This document shows, in pieces, positions 10,613 to 23,977 of a DNA stretch of 64,000 nucleotides. Position 1 is the stretch's first letter. Each line of letters begins with the position of its first letter. The notes beneath the pieces were generated by a model. The model was not told the origin of the DNA and searched no databases. It saw nothing but the letters and a program-made list of their open reading frames with translations. A program made the translations under genes and the position numbers. This stretch comes from Phlebiopsis flavidoalba (lineage: Eukaryota; Basidiomycota; Agaricomycetes; Polyporales; Phanerochaetaceae), in contig JAOCPU010000002.1 of NCBI GenBank assembly GCA_035772785.1, positions 620,001 through 684,000 on the forward strand, in the 5' to 3' direction.

Positions 10613-13600
10613 GCGATATGCAGACGAAGCGATGGGGGTGATCTAATGTAGCATTCAACGCATGAACAAATCTGCCCGCGGTGTTGAGGGTAAGGCCTAT
10701 GGCAGAACAACGGCTGTATTAAGATCCACTTACGACGTATATGGCTCGCATCGCACATAGCAAAAGAGCGACCGTTAGAAAACGCGTGGTCACCCTGTGC
10801 AAATGAATTTAGGTCGACTACTGAGCATATGTACGTGTCATCTTTGCGGTGTGGCGACCGTCAGCTGTGCACACACCGGGACATACGTTCGAGGACAATG
10901 ATTGGAATTGCGTCCCGATCAAAAGAAAGGCGTTACAACTCGCGGAGACATTATTCATAAGCTCCGAGGCGAACCTTGGTAAGTGTTGGACGTTCGGGTC
11001 GTTATCTCGTGCGGTAATATTGAAGCGTACCCTCCCCTCAAAACAGGCTTGGCTTGAACGATTGCCATAGCTCTCCGTGCTTTGGAGCTTATAGGCAGAT
11101 AGAGTTGGTCGCCTAGCCTGAGGTTTTCCAAAATCGGATAGTGAAAATCAGGCCGTGATATTCTTGAGAGATTACTGTTGCGCCAGCCCCCACGCCAACA
11201 GACCTGTCCGACCGCCTAGGCCTGGCCCCAACCCATGTATGAACGACTGAGCCGAGACTTACTCCGAAACCTTCCCTCCCGACTATGCGTATGGGCGGAA
11301 GCACAAGTGAGGCATCGCCTCATGCGGGGGTCACAGACAAAAGACGGGCAGCAAAATTGAGGCGTGCAGCTGGTCTGCGCTAGAGGTGCCTTCTCGTATC
11401 CCGTGGCGTACTGTCCAGTGATGTACAGGGTCGTACACTGGGCTTTGCATTCGCGTCCGGGAGACGACCCGGAATGGAGGACGTGGAGAATAAAGCAATG
11501 CGGTAGCATTTTGGTCCGGTGTGAGCGTGTAGAGGAATGGGAAGCCGATGGACAGATGAGGCAAAAGGCCGGGGGAGAGGTACTGGCGCCAACCTCCGTG
11601 TCGGCAGACGCGCTGCGTTATAGAGCTGAAGGGGGGAGGAACCAACGGTAATTGGGGAGCCGGGGTGCTGATGAGCCGAGTCCCGCCCGTTTACCCCTAA
11701 TAGCCCCACCCTCCCCCCACCCCCCCCCCACCCACCCCCCACGACCACCAACGCCCCCCCCTACCTGGGCTGAACAAAGGAAGAACGGTAATAATTAATG
11801 GGTCAGACGGAAAATGTCATGTGTTCGAAATCAAATGGGAGACGAAGGGGTTTTTGTCGCAATGTAAATGTTGGCCTACGTGAACGGCATCCACCTTTGA
11901 CAAACCTAGCAAGCATGATCGCGCAACCCGGCAGAAGACACAAACCTATCCGTTGGTCGCTAGGCGGGTAACTTTAGACCAGACATATTGCATGCGAGGC
12001 TTGGGTGCCGCCTAATCCTATCCGGCCGCGAACAAGACCGGGGTTTGATCATTAAAAAATAAAAAACAAAATGAAATACAGCAGCCGACTACCTCGGCCG
12101 ATTGGATAGCTCGCTTTTCGTTCACAGGCGAAATAGAAGGAGATCGTTGCAAAGGAATGCGTCCGGTCGTGTGCGTCGACGCCCTACCAAATGAATAGAA
12201 GGAACCTTCTAACTCACCCTGGGAGTCCACCGGGTGGGGCTGCTCGCAATTCTTAGAGCCGTAACTGCATATCGGATGGACCACAATTTGTTGGGCAAAT
12301 GCAGGGAGGCGGGGACGGCTACCACCTCAGGAAATCCCGCACATGATGGCGATACCCTGGGTCGGCGCTCAGGCTTGATCATCTCGGCGCTGCTTCGTGA
12401 GCCACAGAAAAAGTTTCTATCACAGAGTTTAGCTAGAACGGAGGATCTTGAGAGTAAGTCCAGCGTTCTCACACCTCCTGGCCTCGCATAACCCTTGAAG
12501 CAACCTATTTTTCGTCGAGCAGCAACACCAACAAGAAGGTTTCAGGAGGCGAATACATATGTTGCAATTCGCCGGCGCTGTCGTGCTTGCTACAGCCCGC
12601 ATCCGCTTCGACTGCAGGCCAGGTTTTCGTCCCAAAGGGTCGCAGTTGATCATTGGGTATACACGTAAGATAGACTGTGAGCCAGGCTGCGGCGTCCACA
12701 CGCCTGCGTTGAAGATGTGCGTGTTCGAAGGCCTAGGCCCACGATAGACGCATGTCGCGTGTGAGATTGGGTTTTGCTTCGGAAATGGCAACATGTGAGA
12801 ATGGCCTGCGCTCCCGCCCACCCGCCCGACGTGTGTCCCTGTTGCTGCCTTCGCGTTTGGGTCGGCAGTATTTCCGGTAGAGAGCGGAATGCAACGCGGA
12901 CAAAGCGCGCTACGCTGGACGGATCCAAAGGAGGCCAATCATACAGGGATGAATCATTGTATCAGGGCCGGCCTGCGCGTCTGTCCGCTGCGAGAACTTG
13001 ACCGAGCCCTGAATGCAGCAACAGCTGAAGCGCATTTCATCGTCATATAGAAGACGCAGGTCCTGAACGACTCTGCAAGTGATAGAAGAGCATGAGAACA
13101 GAGCGTCCCTCAAATGTGGTTTCTAGAATTATAGATACTCACAATCAAGTACACAATACAAGGGTGTAGAGAATACGGCCCTGAGAAGTCAACAATGATA
13201 GTTCATCAACCATCTATTCCCACCACACCGTCTCCAGTGCAGGAAGTGAGAGATAGTCAAATCTCCAACGCGGGCCAGGAAGCCGAGATAGAAATGCAGC
13301 CCAGGACAGCCGACAGCACATAGCGCAATCAAATAAACACGTGTACGGCACGCTTGTCAACCGTCGACGGCCTATTGACACCGCTGAGGCACCCGAATAT
13401 AACCGTTTGGCGTGGCAGCCGACATGAAGTGGTGCCATCGGGGCGTGGTGAGGTTCGTCGTGTTTGAACGACCCGCAAAAAATCACAGCGCGCTGCCGCG
13501 ACGGCGAGCGGCGGCATCGCCACAGTCCCCGCTTGCAGTTCTGCAGTGATGCGACGGTCGATGGGAAGAAAGGAAGACGCAAGCCGTGCACGAGAGCGAA

Positions 13601-16600
13601 CCCCGTCTGAACATCGCCCCCAAAACCTTCATCCCTCCCAGCAGGAGCCGTCCTGCAACGCGGCTGCCTCGACATCCTCGAGGTGTCGATCGTGGGCTCT
13701 TGCAGGGCATGTATGTCATCTGGGGGATGTGAACCGTGGGAGGGGGCCGAGTCTGGACGCAGAAGTGACGAGGAGGCATAACAATCCCTCCCAGTGCGTA
13801 GTCCTGATCCCGTACTATCCAGTCTAATCTATTCGGCAATGAGGAGGCACGATCGCATCATCGGAGACAGGCTCTCGCTGCCGAAGTTCATGAATAGCCT
13901 ACTGGCCATACGGGAATAATCCGCCCAGGCCTTGCGTAAGACCCCTGGGTTTGTCCCCGTTTGCTGAGTGTGGTCGGGCCAGTGCTTCGAAGTCTTTCTT
14001 GTCGGGGGTTAATGGGTCCTGGTCCCTGCCACGTGGAGAATGTAAGGCACGCGACTCAAACGTGTCCTCCTCTGCTGTTTGCGGTCGTTCTTGGTCCACA
14101 CAGGAAGCACTGGTGGCCGGGGTTGCATGAAGGGCGACGTCGCGTAAGCAGTCCGCTCGATCGGGGCTCGCTCGAGAAAGAGTTACGGAATGGGGAATAA
14201 GCGTTAAAATTTATCTCGTGGTTTCTAGTGAATCGTCGCTCATCTGACTTGGGGTCGAGCACCTCGAGTCAAAAGAGATCCCTCCCAAGAGGGAAACGCG
14301 ATTCTGAAGAAAGTTGGACAAGGAGGGGATACTGCACTCAGCACCAGGCGTGCTCCCCTCGACAAGACTGGAGGCCAAACACAGCCGATGCCAACGGCGG
14401 CAGAAAGGTATTGATAAATGAAGTGGGAAGCGTGGCATGCGACGGATGAATATGGCGAGCCTTCTCAAAAGGGATTGGGTCACGCTTGCGAGGTGAGTGT
14501 TGCTGAAATGTGTCAATAGGTTGCATTGGAATTGACAGTCGGATAACGACAGGGAGCTTGTTTGACGGAGGTAGGGAAAAAAGGAGGAGTGGGACCACGG
14601 GAACGCGAACGTATGGTGTACGGTGCGTCTCGGTGGTTCGCAGATGCATTTACCTCATCCTGTCCAGCTATGCTCAGCAGCACTTGTTGGAGGTGATGTA
14701 GGATCGCATCCGCCGCTTTGATCTCGAGTTGAGACAAGACTAACTCTTTGGCTTTATCGTGACCTGTCGAGGGGAACATAGAGCACTTTGCGCAGGTGTT
14801 ATGGGATCGGACGGCCATAGTTGGTTTTGCTTTCCGGAGATCCGCCGAAGAGAAATGCCATACTTCAAAGCGACGCCGGCGAGAGAGTCCTTGGGGTTTA
14901 TCTGATACCGAGCGACGATGAGATGAAAGATCCCCGAGGACGCGACGCAACGGGACACGTACCTCGTTGGACATATAACCACCTCGCTCCTTGAGCCCCC
15001 ACCCGTTGGAAGCGGGGATGAGACTCAACCTCCCTCGACTCCTCCGCAGGTCCCCCCACCTTTGTGCATGGCAGTGGTCTCCAAGTACAACTCAAGAGAC
15101 GCTTCAGGCGGGGGCGTGTCTCTGTGAGCGACGAATGGCTCGATGTAGCCGCCGAGCTGAGGTGAGTACGTAGGAGAGACGGGTGGAGGCTCGTCCACTG
15201 CTACTTCCCAAGAACGGTGTCCCACCGTTGCGCGGGGGCGATCTCACATGCGCGGCGGACTGCCCCGCACCATCCTGCGAGGACCATGGTCGTGGTCGTT
15301 CCTCGACCGTCGCGCGGGGCCCTCTGAAAGCCGCTGGCTAGCGTGACGCAGCGTCGGCCTGTAGTCCCGCCTGACGTAACCTTGGGTGGTGTAGGCCAGA
15401 TGAGAAAACGAAAGGTTTGGACGGAACGATCCGCAGCATACGGGTTGTTAAAACACTCAGAAGGGCACTGATTTACATAGGCATATGGAGACGATACGGT
15501 CCGCACGCGTCGCTGAGCCTGTAAACAAGTATGGCATAGGTAAATGAGATGAAAACTAGCCGGAGCGCAGCGGTGCAACTGAACCTCAAATATGGATGCC
15601 AGAGAGACAACATGGGTGACACCTAGACGCTTGCGATGTGTGCGGGCCACGTGTTTTTGCATCATTGATTCAGTGGTTGTGAGCTGCCGTTTTGGATGTG
15701 GTAAGTATGTGGTGCTACTTTCCCACAAACAAAAAGGACCTCGAGACCGCCGCAGACCCCACCGCGTTTCGTTTCCAGACGGGTGATCCCATAAAAAATA
15801 CGTCCATAAAGCATCGCTAATCAGATACAACAGTTCATGACAGGTCTACATATCGCTACGATCTCCGGACAGCCAGCTTAACGCAAAGCGAGAGGGACTC
15901 GCCCTTGACATACAAATTACGAGTAGGATTGCCACAATGTACATGACCAAAACCTCGAAAATGGCGGGTATGTTTAGGCAGCTCTATATAGAATCTAGCA
16001 AGAAAAGATCGATGTTCCTAATATTATTCATGCATAGGTTCCCCAAGTTTTCGTTCCAAATGCGTCCTGCGTCCCGACTCTTGGCCCCCACGTTTGTGAA
16101 CCTGCTGTTGCACGGACAGAGCTAACCTGCGCCAGTAACACAAAACAACTACGCGCCTTGCTAGCCAGCACATTGTCCGTCCCTACCTCAATTGCCTTTC
16201 GCTAAGCATCCGTTCTACCATACTCTTCCAAACACGGAGCTCACGCTCCTGTTTTTTCGGCTTTTCTTTCAGGCAGACCTAACGCTCCTTCTTCTTGCAG
16301 GCGGAACCGAGCGCAGATGCTCTAGCGGTGTTCCGCCGCCGCTTGTCTTCAACCGCGTTTGGAGCGGGTTGCCGGTGAACTTGTCCTGCGCTGTCGGGGG
16401 ACATGGGCGTGACTTAGCCATCGGGGAGGATTGGTCGCCCGATTGAATGTAGGTCCTCGTAAAAATGTGCGTGCCGCGCGTTCTGCGTTTGCCTAGAGGG
16501 AGGGGTGGCGCTCGTGGGATGCTAAGAGGCTTTGGTGTCTGCGTTGTCGCTGCGGGTGATTACGAGCTGTGGTGCAACCGGTTGCAGCGTATAGGACGCG

Positions 16601-19600
16601 CACCAGATATCTGGGACTGTGAGAGGCCGGCGTGGAGGGGAGTGGTAAGGGGGACGAAGAGCAGCTGTCTGCGAGCGACGGGCGCGGTTGTTCGTGTCGC
16701 GGTGCCGGGGGATGCGGCAGCCGACGGGTCTGGAAATGGATCAAATCCCAAAGACCGGCAAGATTATGCTAAATCGAAGGGCGGCGCTGGTGAAGACCTG
16801 CGGTCTGCTGGAGTCGGTACGGGGGCAGGTGGATGACCGTTCCGGTTACGCACGTTCTCATGATGCATGTTGTGGCTATCTCGGCTCATTTTACCCACTT
16901 GTTCATGGCAGCTGTCGTTCTTCCATGTGAGGTTTATTCTGTCACCCTCTTCGTGTGCACCCAAAAAGGGCCGAGATGGATCCGCTACGCTTCTCAGGTA
17001 AGACCCGTCCCTTGCCGCGAGACAAGGCGCGCTGCGTGCGGGATTGAGAAAACTGAGGTTAGTTCCCATTAGGTCGAGCCTGACGCGGAGAGGTCTGGGA
17101 AAGGCGGTACATACGAGCAGTATCCTGGTCGGAGTAGATAGAAGTTCTGTGCGGGCTGGTGAGGTTGGACGAATGTTAAGGGTCCACTGAGTAAGGATTG
17201 GACGGTTCCATGTTAAGCAAGCAAAATTGCGTGCTCATAGTGACTAACGTATGGGGATGCTAAGGTGATGGTCAGTCAGGTCCTGACAGGAAATGTTGCA
17301 GCGTGCAGGTGGTGAAATCACGTAACTCGAGGGATATGTAACACCTCTACGTGGTGTGAATTTTTGCGCAGCGTGTGTCTTGAGCATGGGCGAGCAATGG
17401 GTGGGAGGAGACCAGGTGATAGTCTATGAGGATGATGTGTCGATACGTACTAGAGGGGGGGCTCTCTCATCAAGCGCTGAGCTTAATCAGGGTGCGCGGA
17501 ACACGCCGGGCGGTTGGCGATCATTGACGTCGGTTTTTATGACCAGATTCCCCGATCGGCGCCGAAAAAATAAAAATCCGAGAACGGCGTTTTAGGTTCG
17601 CGCTAGCAGGCCCATCCGCCCGTGACCGCATGCCGTTATCTTCAATTGTTCACCGACCACACCGCAACTAAGAAGGAACCTACGTACAGGTCGTTCACGT
17701 GAACAGCTGAAAGTATTTACAAGCATAGCCTCGAGGTCGGGTTTTAGCCTGTCATTCCGTTAGATTCCAAGACCTCAATGAACAAGACCGATCCACGTCG
17801 TAGGCCACTCCTAATTTTTGCAGATACCTGTGCATAAACCAAGAGTATGACCGGTGCGCGCTATGGGGATGGGTCAAAGACGCCTCTATCACCCCCAGAG
17901 CATGCCGAAGGAATTCACGTCGCGCTTAGCTTTGAACATTCAGCATGAGATCGGCGATCTGATTTAAGTCAGCTGCACTGTCGATGTTCGGTACCTGGTA
18001 CATAGAGTTCAAACTCCCATCACAACTACTGAGTACCGAAGGCGATAAGATACACGGGTTGTAATCGAATACAGGACTAAGTAAGGCCATGCCGCGAGCT
18101 CAGGGAGTCATGGAGAACGACTGGTCCCACACTGCTCCTATAATCGCTACGAGCTCGGTCGGCATCCCACAGCACCATTGACGAACACCCCGCCTGTCTA
18201 AGACGCTATGCATGAGAGCGGTCTTCTACCGACACTTCTCGGTAGCTTCTCGCGCCAACATCCTAGCACTGACGCACCCTGCCATCCAAATGATACGTAA
18301 AGCCACTTGCGAGCTCATGTTTTTGTGGACACGACCATCAACGACTGAAGGACACGGTTTGTTCGAACTCTATGTCGGAACGCTTATCAGGGGGTAGCGC
18401 ACCAGGATCCTAATTTTGCAAACGCGACAAAGGGGCATTGGTCGCTATATAGTAGAGACGTGAACAGGAACGATTCCTCCGCTGGAACGCCCTACACGTA
18501 CGTGAGTTTCATCCTGCGGCTACGGTTCACAAAATGTCTCACAACTATCATTTAGCGAACTCTGCGCTTACAATAAGCCGACTCGGTATATGATGACGAT
18601 GTTCAACGGCTTAGGGGAAGCAGTGCTGCCAAATATTGCTTCTGTCAGCTTTGATAGCCCCGCAAAGACTGGGCGATCATGAACGCTAGTATCCCTCATA
18701 TAATTACTGACGGTCGTCAGGAGTCTTGCAAGACCCCCTCTACGCGCTTTCATGGCCCCCCACCGTTCGTAAGAGGTGCTATCCCCAGTATCGACTTATT
18801 ACCCCCTCGTGATCACAGTGCTAGCGTTAGGATTTCCGAATAACTCGCTACGGTTTAGACTTCCAGGCTCACTATCCGCAAAGACTATCCGGTTGAATTG
18901 AGGGGAAGCGTCTGTGTAATGGACCGTCGGGGTGCTCTACTTTCTGGCGGCGTTAATGTCATTGGACCGCAGTAAGCCAATAAAACGATTTCTGTGTTTT
19001 CCCATGAATTGTGTATTCTATTCTCACCAGCACGAAGGCTGGGAAGGGGTGCATGACTCTGGCATGCATGTCAATGTCTATTATAATCCCATCTCCCGAA
19101 TACATCTCTTTCCGCCGCCTTCACGGTCGGTGTGGCGAGGACGCCCATCCACTTTGAAGCTTCAGAGTCAACGGTCTGATTACAAGCGAAAATTCTCGTG
19201 TGTCAACTTGGCTGAACTCAGCTGGTGAAATTTGTTCATGATGCCAACTTTAACCATAGGTAAGCTCTAGTGACGGGTGTAGCGTGTGGTTTTTATGTCT
19301 CCCTTGTCCGAGTTACAGCTTGAATGCCGTAACCACAAACCTACACTAGCTGAGGCCAAGAAAACACCGGTGCGCATACGGACACTGCGAGAATAAATTG
19401 CGGCGAGGGATAGGATCCGAGCGAGGCCGCGAAGGCCGGCGGTCGGCGAACACAGTTTTTTCACAGAGTTTCATATACGCGTATGAAGGCGACGATCTGC
19501 TAACGGTGGATGTACATGCAAGTGCCTGAAAGGGCGAAACTCAAACGGCTATTGGCCAAAGGCGACCCGAATTCACATGCCAGGAGCTTTTTGGTCCGAG

Positions 19601-19740
19601 GGCCACCGGCGTTTATACTCTAATGGTACCCGCATACGGCAGAGAAAGAGAAGACGTCGCACTTATAGCCCGATATGGTGCACATCAGCGTTTAATTACT
19701 GTGCGCATTTTGCCCGGAATGCGCACTAATTAAGTCGGAT

Positions 19741-21490
19741 TTTTTTTTTTCACCGTGACGCATCCTGCATTGGCACCTGGTGATATGCGCATGGGCCTCT
19801 ACAACCCACCTCCCGCCGCGACGACGATGGGCTCCAGCACCTCCGAGGCCCTGCACGCGCAGCACACCCAGCTAAACGAGCTCTACGACGGCCAATCTCG
19901 ATGCTCCGTGCCACACACCTCCAAGCGACGCTCCTGCACGACGAATCCTGCCGGGGCTCGCAGACGAGCTGGGCACGGACCCCCCACAGCCGGCCCGCAG
20001 CCTGGCTCCAGGACACCCGTACGTGAAAACCCCTTCGCGAACAATAACAAACCTGCTGAACACCGCACAGCGACGATCTTGCCGCACGCTCAAGGCACGT
20101 CTCCGCGCGCCCGTCCCCCCCGGCGACCGCGAATGACACCCCACCCCAGCGCGCAGCGCCAGGCCTTCAAACCGCGGTCGCTCGCGCTCGACGCGCTGCA
20201 GAGCACGCTCGCGTACCCCCCACGCGCGTGCGCGCTCCTTCGCGCCGCGCGCGCCGCGCCCGCACCGGGCGTCGTGCTCTCCCGCCGCACCCCGCCGCCC
20301 GACCCGCGCGGGCGCCCGCTGCTCGCCGTGCGCCTGCGGGCGCTCCTGCAAGAGCGCGACGTGCGGGGCGGGCTCGTGCAACGCCGCGGAGTGCATGCTG
20401 GTGCACCTTGTGAGGCTGAACGAGGCGCGGCAAAATGGGCGTGCGGCCGGTGCTGCAGTTTTGTCGCGCTGCTTGACGTTCGGGGGTGTTGCGTGGTAGG
20501 GCAGCATGGTGGTCGGTGGCTTCTCTCGACTCTGTGTGGTATGTCGACTGAGCGCGCCGTGGCAGCAATGTGTGGACATTATCGGTTGGCTTGTGCAGGA
20601 GCTGCTCCCGCGCTTAGCCCCCGGGGCTGCTGGGCGCAGGTACGTCTGTCTTTCCCGCCGCGACAAACGCGTTCGGCTCACACCGCTCAGTGTTTCGTCG
20701 TCAACTACACATGGGCGCACGCGGGCCTGTGGAGTGGACTCGCAAGGTTCGTTCCGTACTACCACACACGTCACGATATATGCGCTGACACGAGACAGAA
20801 CACTCCTCCCGCCCTCGGCGCTGCAAAAGATCTTTTTCGTCTCGCACACAGAGCTCGCGAGCGTATTCGGCGCCGCACACCTCCCCAAGGCACGCCCTCC
20901 TCCCCCTCCCGCACTCACACATCTGACCCCACACAGACTGGGGCGGCACACTCGCACCCACACCGACGCCCCGCACGCCCCAGCCTCCCCGCCCTCACCA
21001 GCACCAACACCCCGCACCAGAAGAGCAGCCGCTCCCACTGCACAGCCCCTCTCCTCGACCTCGCTCCTGAACCCGCTTCTTCGGCTACCCCCCGTCCGTC
21101 GCGCCCCCCCAGCGGCGCGCCCGCGCCCGCGCACGGGCCGGCGGCGGCGGCGCGACCTGGTCGCGGACGCTCGCGCGGCTGTGGTGGGCGCGCTGGGGCG
21201 TGCGTCCTGGGTGCGCCGCGCTGCTGCTCTAACTTTGCGCTGGTCTTCCTCCTAGCACAGCCGGACCGATTGCTGCGGCGCCTCGGCCGGACAAGGGGTG
21301 TTCTAGTGTGTGTATCCAGGGGATGCGAACTGTGGCGGGGCGATCCCGCGGGGCGAGGGGCGCATTTGATGCGGGCCTCTGTGGTGTATAGATACATTGA
21401 TGATAATATTAGGGCGCGTACGATCAGCGGGCTAGTGACATTGGTATACAGTGTGCGACGGGGTGATATATCCAGGGGCGTATAACGGCA
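19741..21490 (+). other. GC-rich, coding-like region, product not recognised
   Basis: GC content jumps immediately after the T-run at about 19740-19750. A plus-strand frame from 19755 begins THPALAPGDMRMGLYNPPPA and includes STSEALHAQHTQLNELYDGQ. With a slip near 19900 it continues LRATHLQATLLHDESC up to a possible donor, GTACGT, at about 20020. Other protein-like pieces are DIIGWLVQELLPRLAPGAAG (near 20575-20640) and ALQKIFFVSHTELASVFGAA (near 20820-20880). A spliced gene on the plus strand is likely, but I do not recognise the family. The long open frames on both strands here (576 codons +, 420 codons -) largely reflect high GC and should not be taken as one protein. The 5' end may be cut off at the composition boundary. 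Confidence 0.35.
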
Positions 21491-21557
21491 TCTCTAAGGG
21501 GCGGGACTCTCCAACCTCCTACAAGAAATATTCCGGGAGCTGCGGCGCGCTTGCTCA

Positions 21558-22879
21558 TTAAGGGTCGCAAGTAACGGCGACTGGAGTGGTGGACGGGGGG
21601 ACGCACCCTTTCCGCCGGCGCTCTGCTGCGCCTGGTGCGAGGGCCCGGTCTCTGTCGTTCTCGGGCGCGGCCTGGAAGACGTTGAAGAAGCGCTCGCCGC
21701 CGGGGCGCACCTCGAGGATGCTCGCCGAGTTGCCCGCAGCGGTAGCAGTAGTTGGGGCGCGGACCAGACCGTGCTGAGGTGGTTGTCGAAGAGCGACGAG
21801 AAGCCCTCCATGCACAGCTGGTGCGCGCGCAGGATGTGGCTCATCGAGTTGGCGTGCAGGAACTTGTACACCACCCCCGAGCCGAACGTGTAGCCTGCGC
21901 CGCTGTGGGGGCGTCAGTGAGAGTTGGAGGAGAGGAAGGCGCGGCGGACCGTGGTGAGATGGCAAAGTCTTCCTTCTCGGGATCGGGGTCAGACCAGACG
22001 AGTCCGCCATGGGTCCTTCATGCGGGATCTCTGCGAACGCTGAGGCATCCTCGCTTTGCGGCTCAGACAAAGACGCACCTCGGAACCTATTCCACGACCT
22101 TGACTCTGGTCTATCGAGTGTATCGACGGCGAGAGAGCCCTGTGGTGGGGTGCGCAGTGAGCGTAGAAGCGGGGCGCAGGGCAAGGCGCGAGACCTACAC
22201 ACCGCCGTGCACGCAGAAGATCTTGTCTGTCGACGACGACGGAGAGCGTGAGGAAGTCGAACATGTCCGTAAAGTACGTCCACACGGTGGCTCGAGCCCG
22301 TACTTGCGCAGCAGCACGCACTCCGTGTAGAAGCGCGTACGTCTGTTCTTCGTGTTAGTGTGTCGTGTGCGGGGGGAGGGGGAGATGTGAGAGCACCTGC
22401 GTGACCGCGCGCGACTCGTGGTTCCCGCGGATGAGCTGCACGCGGTCCGGGTAGCGCAGCTTGAGCAGGTGAGCAGCGAGATGGTCTCGACGCTGAAGAG
22501 CCCGCGGTCGACGTAGTCGCCTGGACAGAAGATCCAAGGTTGGCGCGTGGCGGGGAAGGATTACGAGAACGCACCGAGAAAGAGGTAGTTTGTGTTCGGG
22601 GCGTACCCTCCTATGCGGAAGATTTCAATGAGGTCGTAAAACTGTCTTGGGTGATTGCTCAGAAATTGTGCGGGGGGAGGCTCTGGCGGCCCTGGGGGCT
22701 GTACGTACCCGTGGATGTCCCCGACAACTGTAACCGGTGCGCTGACATGCACCACGTTGGACTCGCGCATGAGCACCTCCTTTGTCGTTTTTCGCAGATT
22801 TTTCGCGGAGCAGCGCCTCGTGCAGCAGCTGTTTGCGCAGGAGCTGCTGGATGCACGCGTCGAGGTCGAAGGGGGCCAT
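21558..22879 (-). CDS. PP2A-like Ser/Thr phosphatase catalytic subunit (PPG1 type)
   Basis: A metal-dependent serine/threonine phosphatase of the PPP family. The start at 22879 gives [20 protein letters not shown], then [20 protein letters not shown] leading into the GDIHG motif, an intron, [20 protein letters not shown] with LFLG, an intron, [84 protein letters not shown], then [25 protein letters not shown] and a final [11 protein letters not shown]. The metal-binding GDIHG, GDYVDRG and GNHE motifs are all present. Wording such as [10 protein letters not shown] and [10 protein letters not shown] is closest to PPG1 rather than PP4 or SIT4, and no DYFL tail is seen. One base appears missing near 22465 (TGCCTC written as TGCTC), so the frame shifts at LLTC/LKLRY. 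Confidence 0.87.
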
Positions 22880-23544
22880 TGCAGAGTACAAGGTCGCGGA
22901 GAGGCAGTATGAGGCAGATGGCGCTTGCCACAAACGATGGCTGGGGATGGCTGATGGCGCTGACGTAGCGGCGACTCATTCTGTTTCTCTGGCGTTTTTC
23001 GTCCGTGAGCTGGTTGCAGCAATTAATGTGCTCGCCTTGGACGACAGCAGCAGGATCTCGTTTCCTCGTGCCCCCCGTCGGAATAAATTTTCGCCTCGCC
23101 GCCCAGGCGAATGGCCAAGAGCAGGGGAAGAAGCAGGAGGAAGCGTCGCATCTTCCTCGAAGCAGCTCATCTGCAGCAGGTTCGACGGCGGCCTGTGGAT
23201 CAAACTCTATATTTTTTTTGCGCCTTGCCCCCTCTGTCACTCGCAGCATGCACACGACAAGAGAGCCCTTGTTCTCTGGCCCTCATCCGGATGTGCGTGC
23301 GCTGGACCACTGCATTCGCGACGCCGCGGGCTCACTAAGCGATTTCCATTGCGCACCCTCTGGGCAGCCGTCCGTCTCCGTGCCACTGCACCCAGCGTGG
23401 TGATATCACCGCATTGGGCGGATTCCGTAGCGGGGCGCTGACACGATCTCGTCTGTCGCCCCGCACGCATCGAGCTGGCGAGCTAAAACGATGTGGTCTC
23501 TCTAGCCCCATCGTGAAGGGCTGTCGCACAGGTTCATCGTTTCA
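22880..23544. other. Upstream region of the phosphatase gene, no gene seen
   Basis: This is the 5' flank of the minus-strand phosphatase. Several overlapping open frames exist on both strands because of high GC, but none carries a recognisable motif. It probably holds the phosphatase promoter and the 3' end of the next gene. Confidence 0.4.
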
Positions 23545-23977
23545 TTACGGGCAGGGTTCCTCCTGCCCGGCCTGCTCCCCGCGCCCCGTGCGGAAGTGCC
23601 ACGACCAGAGGACGAGCTGGATGGGCTTAAGCTTCGAGGCAGGAGAGGCTGGCGGCAGTGTGCACAGCGCGTCGCGTTGATGCAGCGGCGGCTGTGCCAA
23701 TGGTGGCGCGCGCGGAACCGGTCCGACAGACTTCTTAGCTTCGTGGGCAGCCTGGAAGGCCGGTTCCGGATGCGCAGATGATGACGTGCTAGCGGGGGCG
23801 TGACAGTCCTGATCAGTCCTGGTGCTGCGGGAATGGGGACGCGGCGACAGGCCGAGCGTCGCGGCGGCGGGTGATGGCGTGGCGGGCGGTCCGGGTGGCG
23901 GCGGAGCGGCGGGGCGTGTCTGGGACGGGGGAGGTGCATTCGGATCGTCATGGGTGATGGGGCTGCATCTTGTCCAT
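23545..23977 (-). CDS. Hypothetical proline-rich protein
   Basis: Read on the minus strand from the ATG at 23977, the frame gives MDKMQPHHP. After one apparent slip it runs open for about 130 codons: DDPNAPPPSQTRPAAPPPPG, PATPSPAATLGLSPRPHS, HPEPAFQAAHEAKKSVGPV, then SKLKPIQLVLWSWHFRTGRG, ending at a TAA at 23545. The Pro/Ala-rich first half is probably disordered, while the last 30 residues have a mixed, foldable composition. No family is recognised. The total of about 144 codons with one indel suggests a small intact gene rather than a fragment. It has no similarity that I can see to its neighbours. Confidence 0.4.

Larger units (their letters stand above)
8086..19740. other. Long stretch without a recognisable gene
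   Basis: About 11.6 kb without a protein family I can recognise. Every open frame is short and motif-free, base composition is roughly even, and stop codons appear about as often as in random sequence. The small structures seen are an imperfect hairpin at about 8811-8852 (GGCCAGCTTGG against CCAAGGCTGGCC), a C-rich run at about 11706-11760, and a pair of short related repeats near 10.29 and 10.59 kb. It may be decayed transposon or heterochromatin DNA, or a low-quality assembly segment. I cannot separate these from sequence alone. Confidence 0.5.

Noticed and set aside
19755..21485. Single 576-codon plus-strand open frame
   Set aside because: It spans very GC-rich DNA where stops are rare. 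The minus strand also has a 420-codon frame over the same bases, and the composition changes character along the frame. A spliced gene using only parts of it is more likely.
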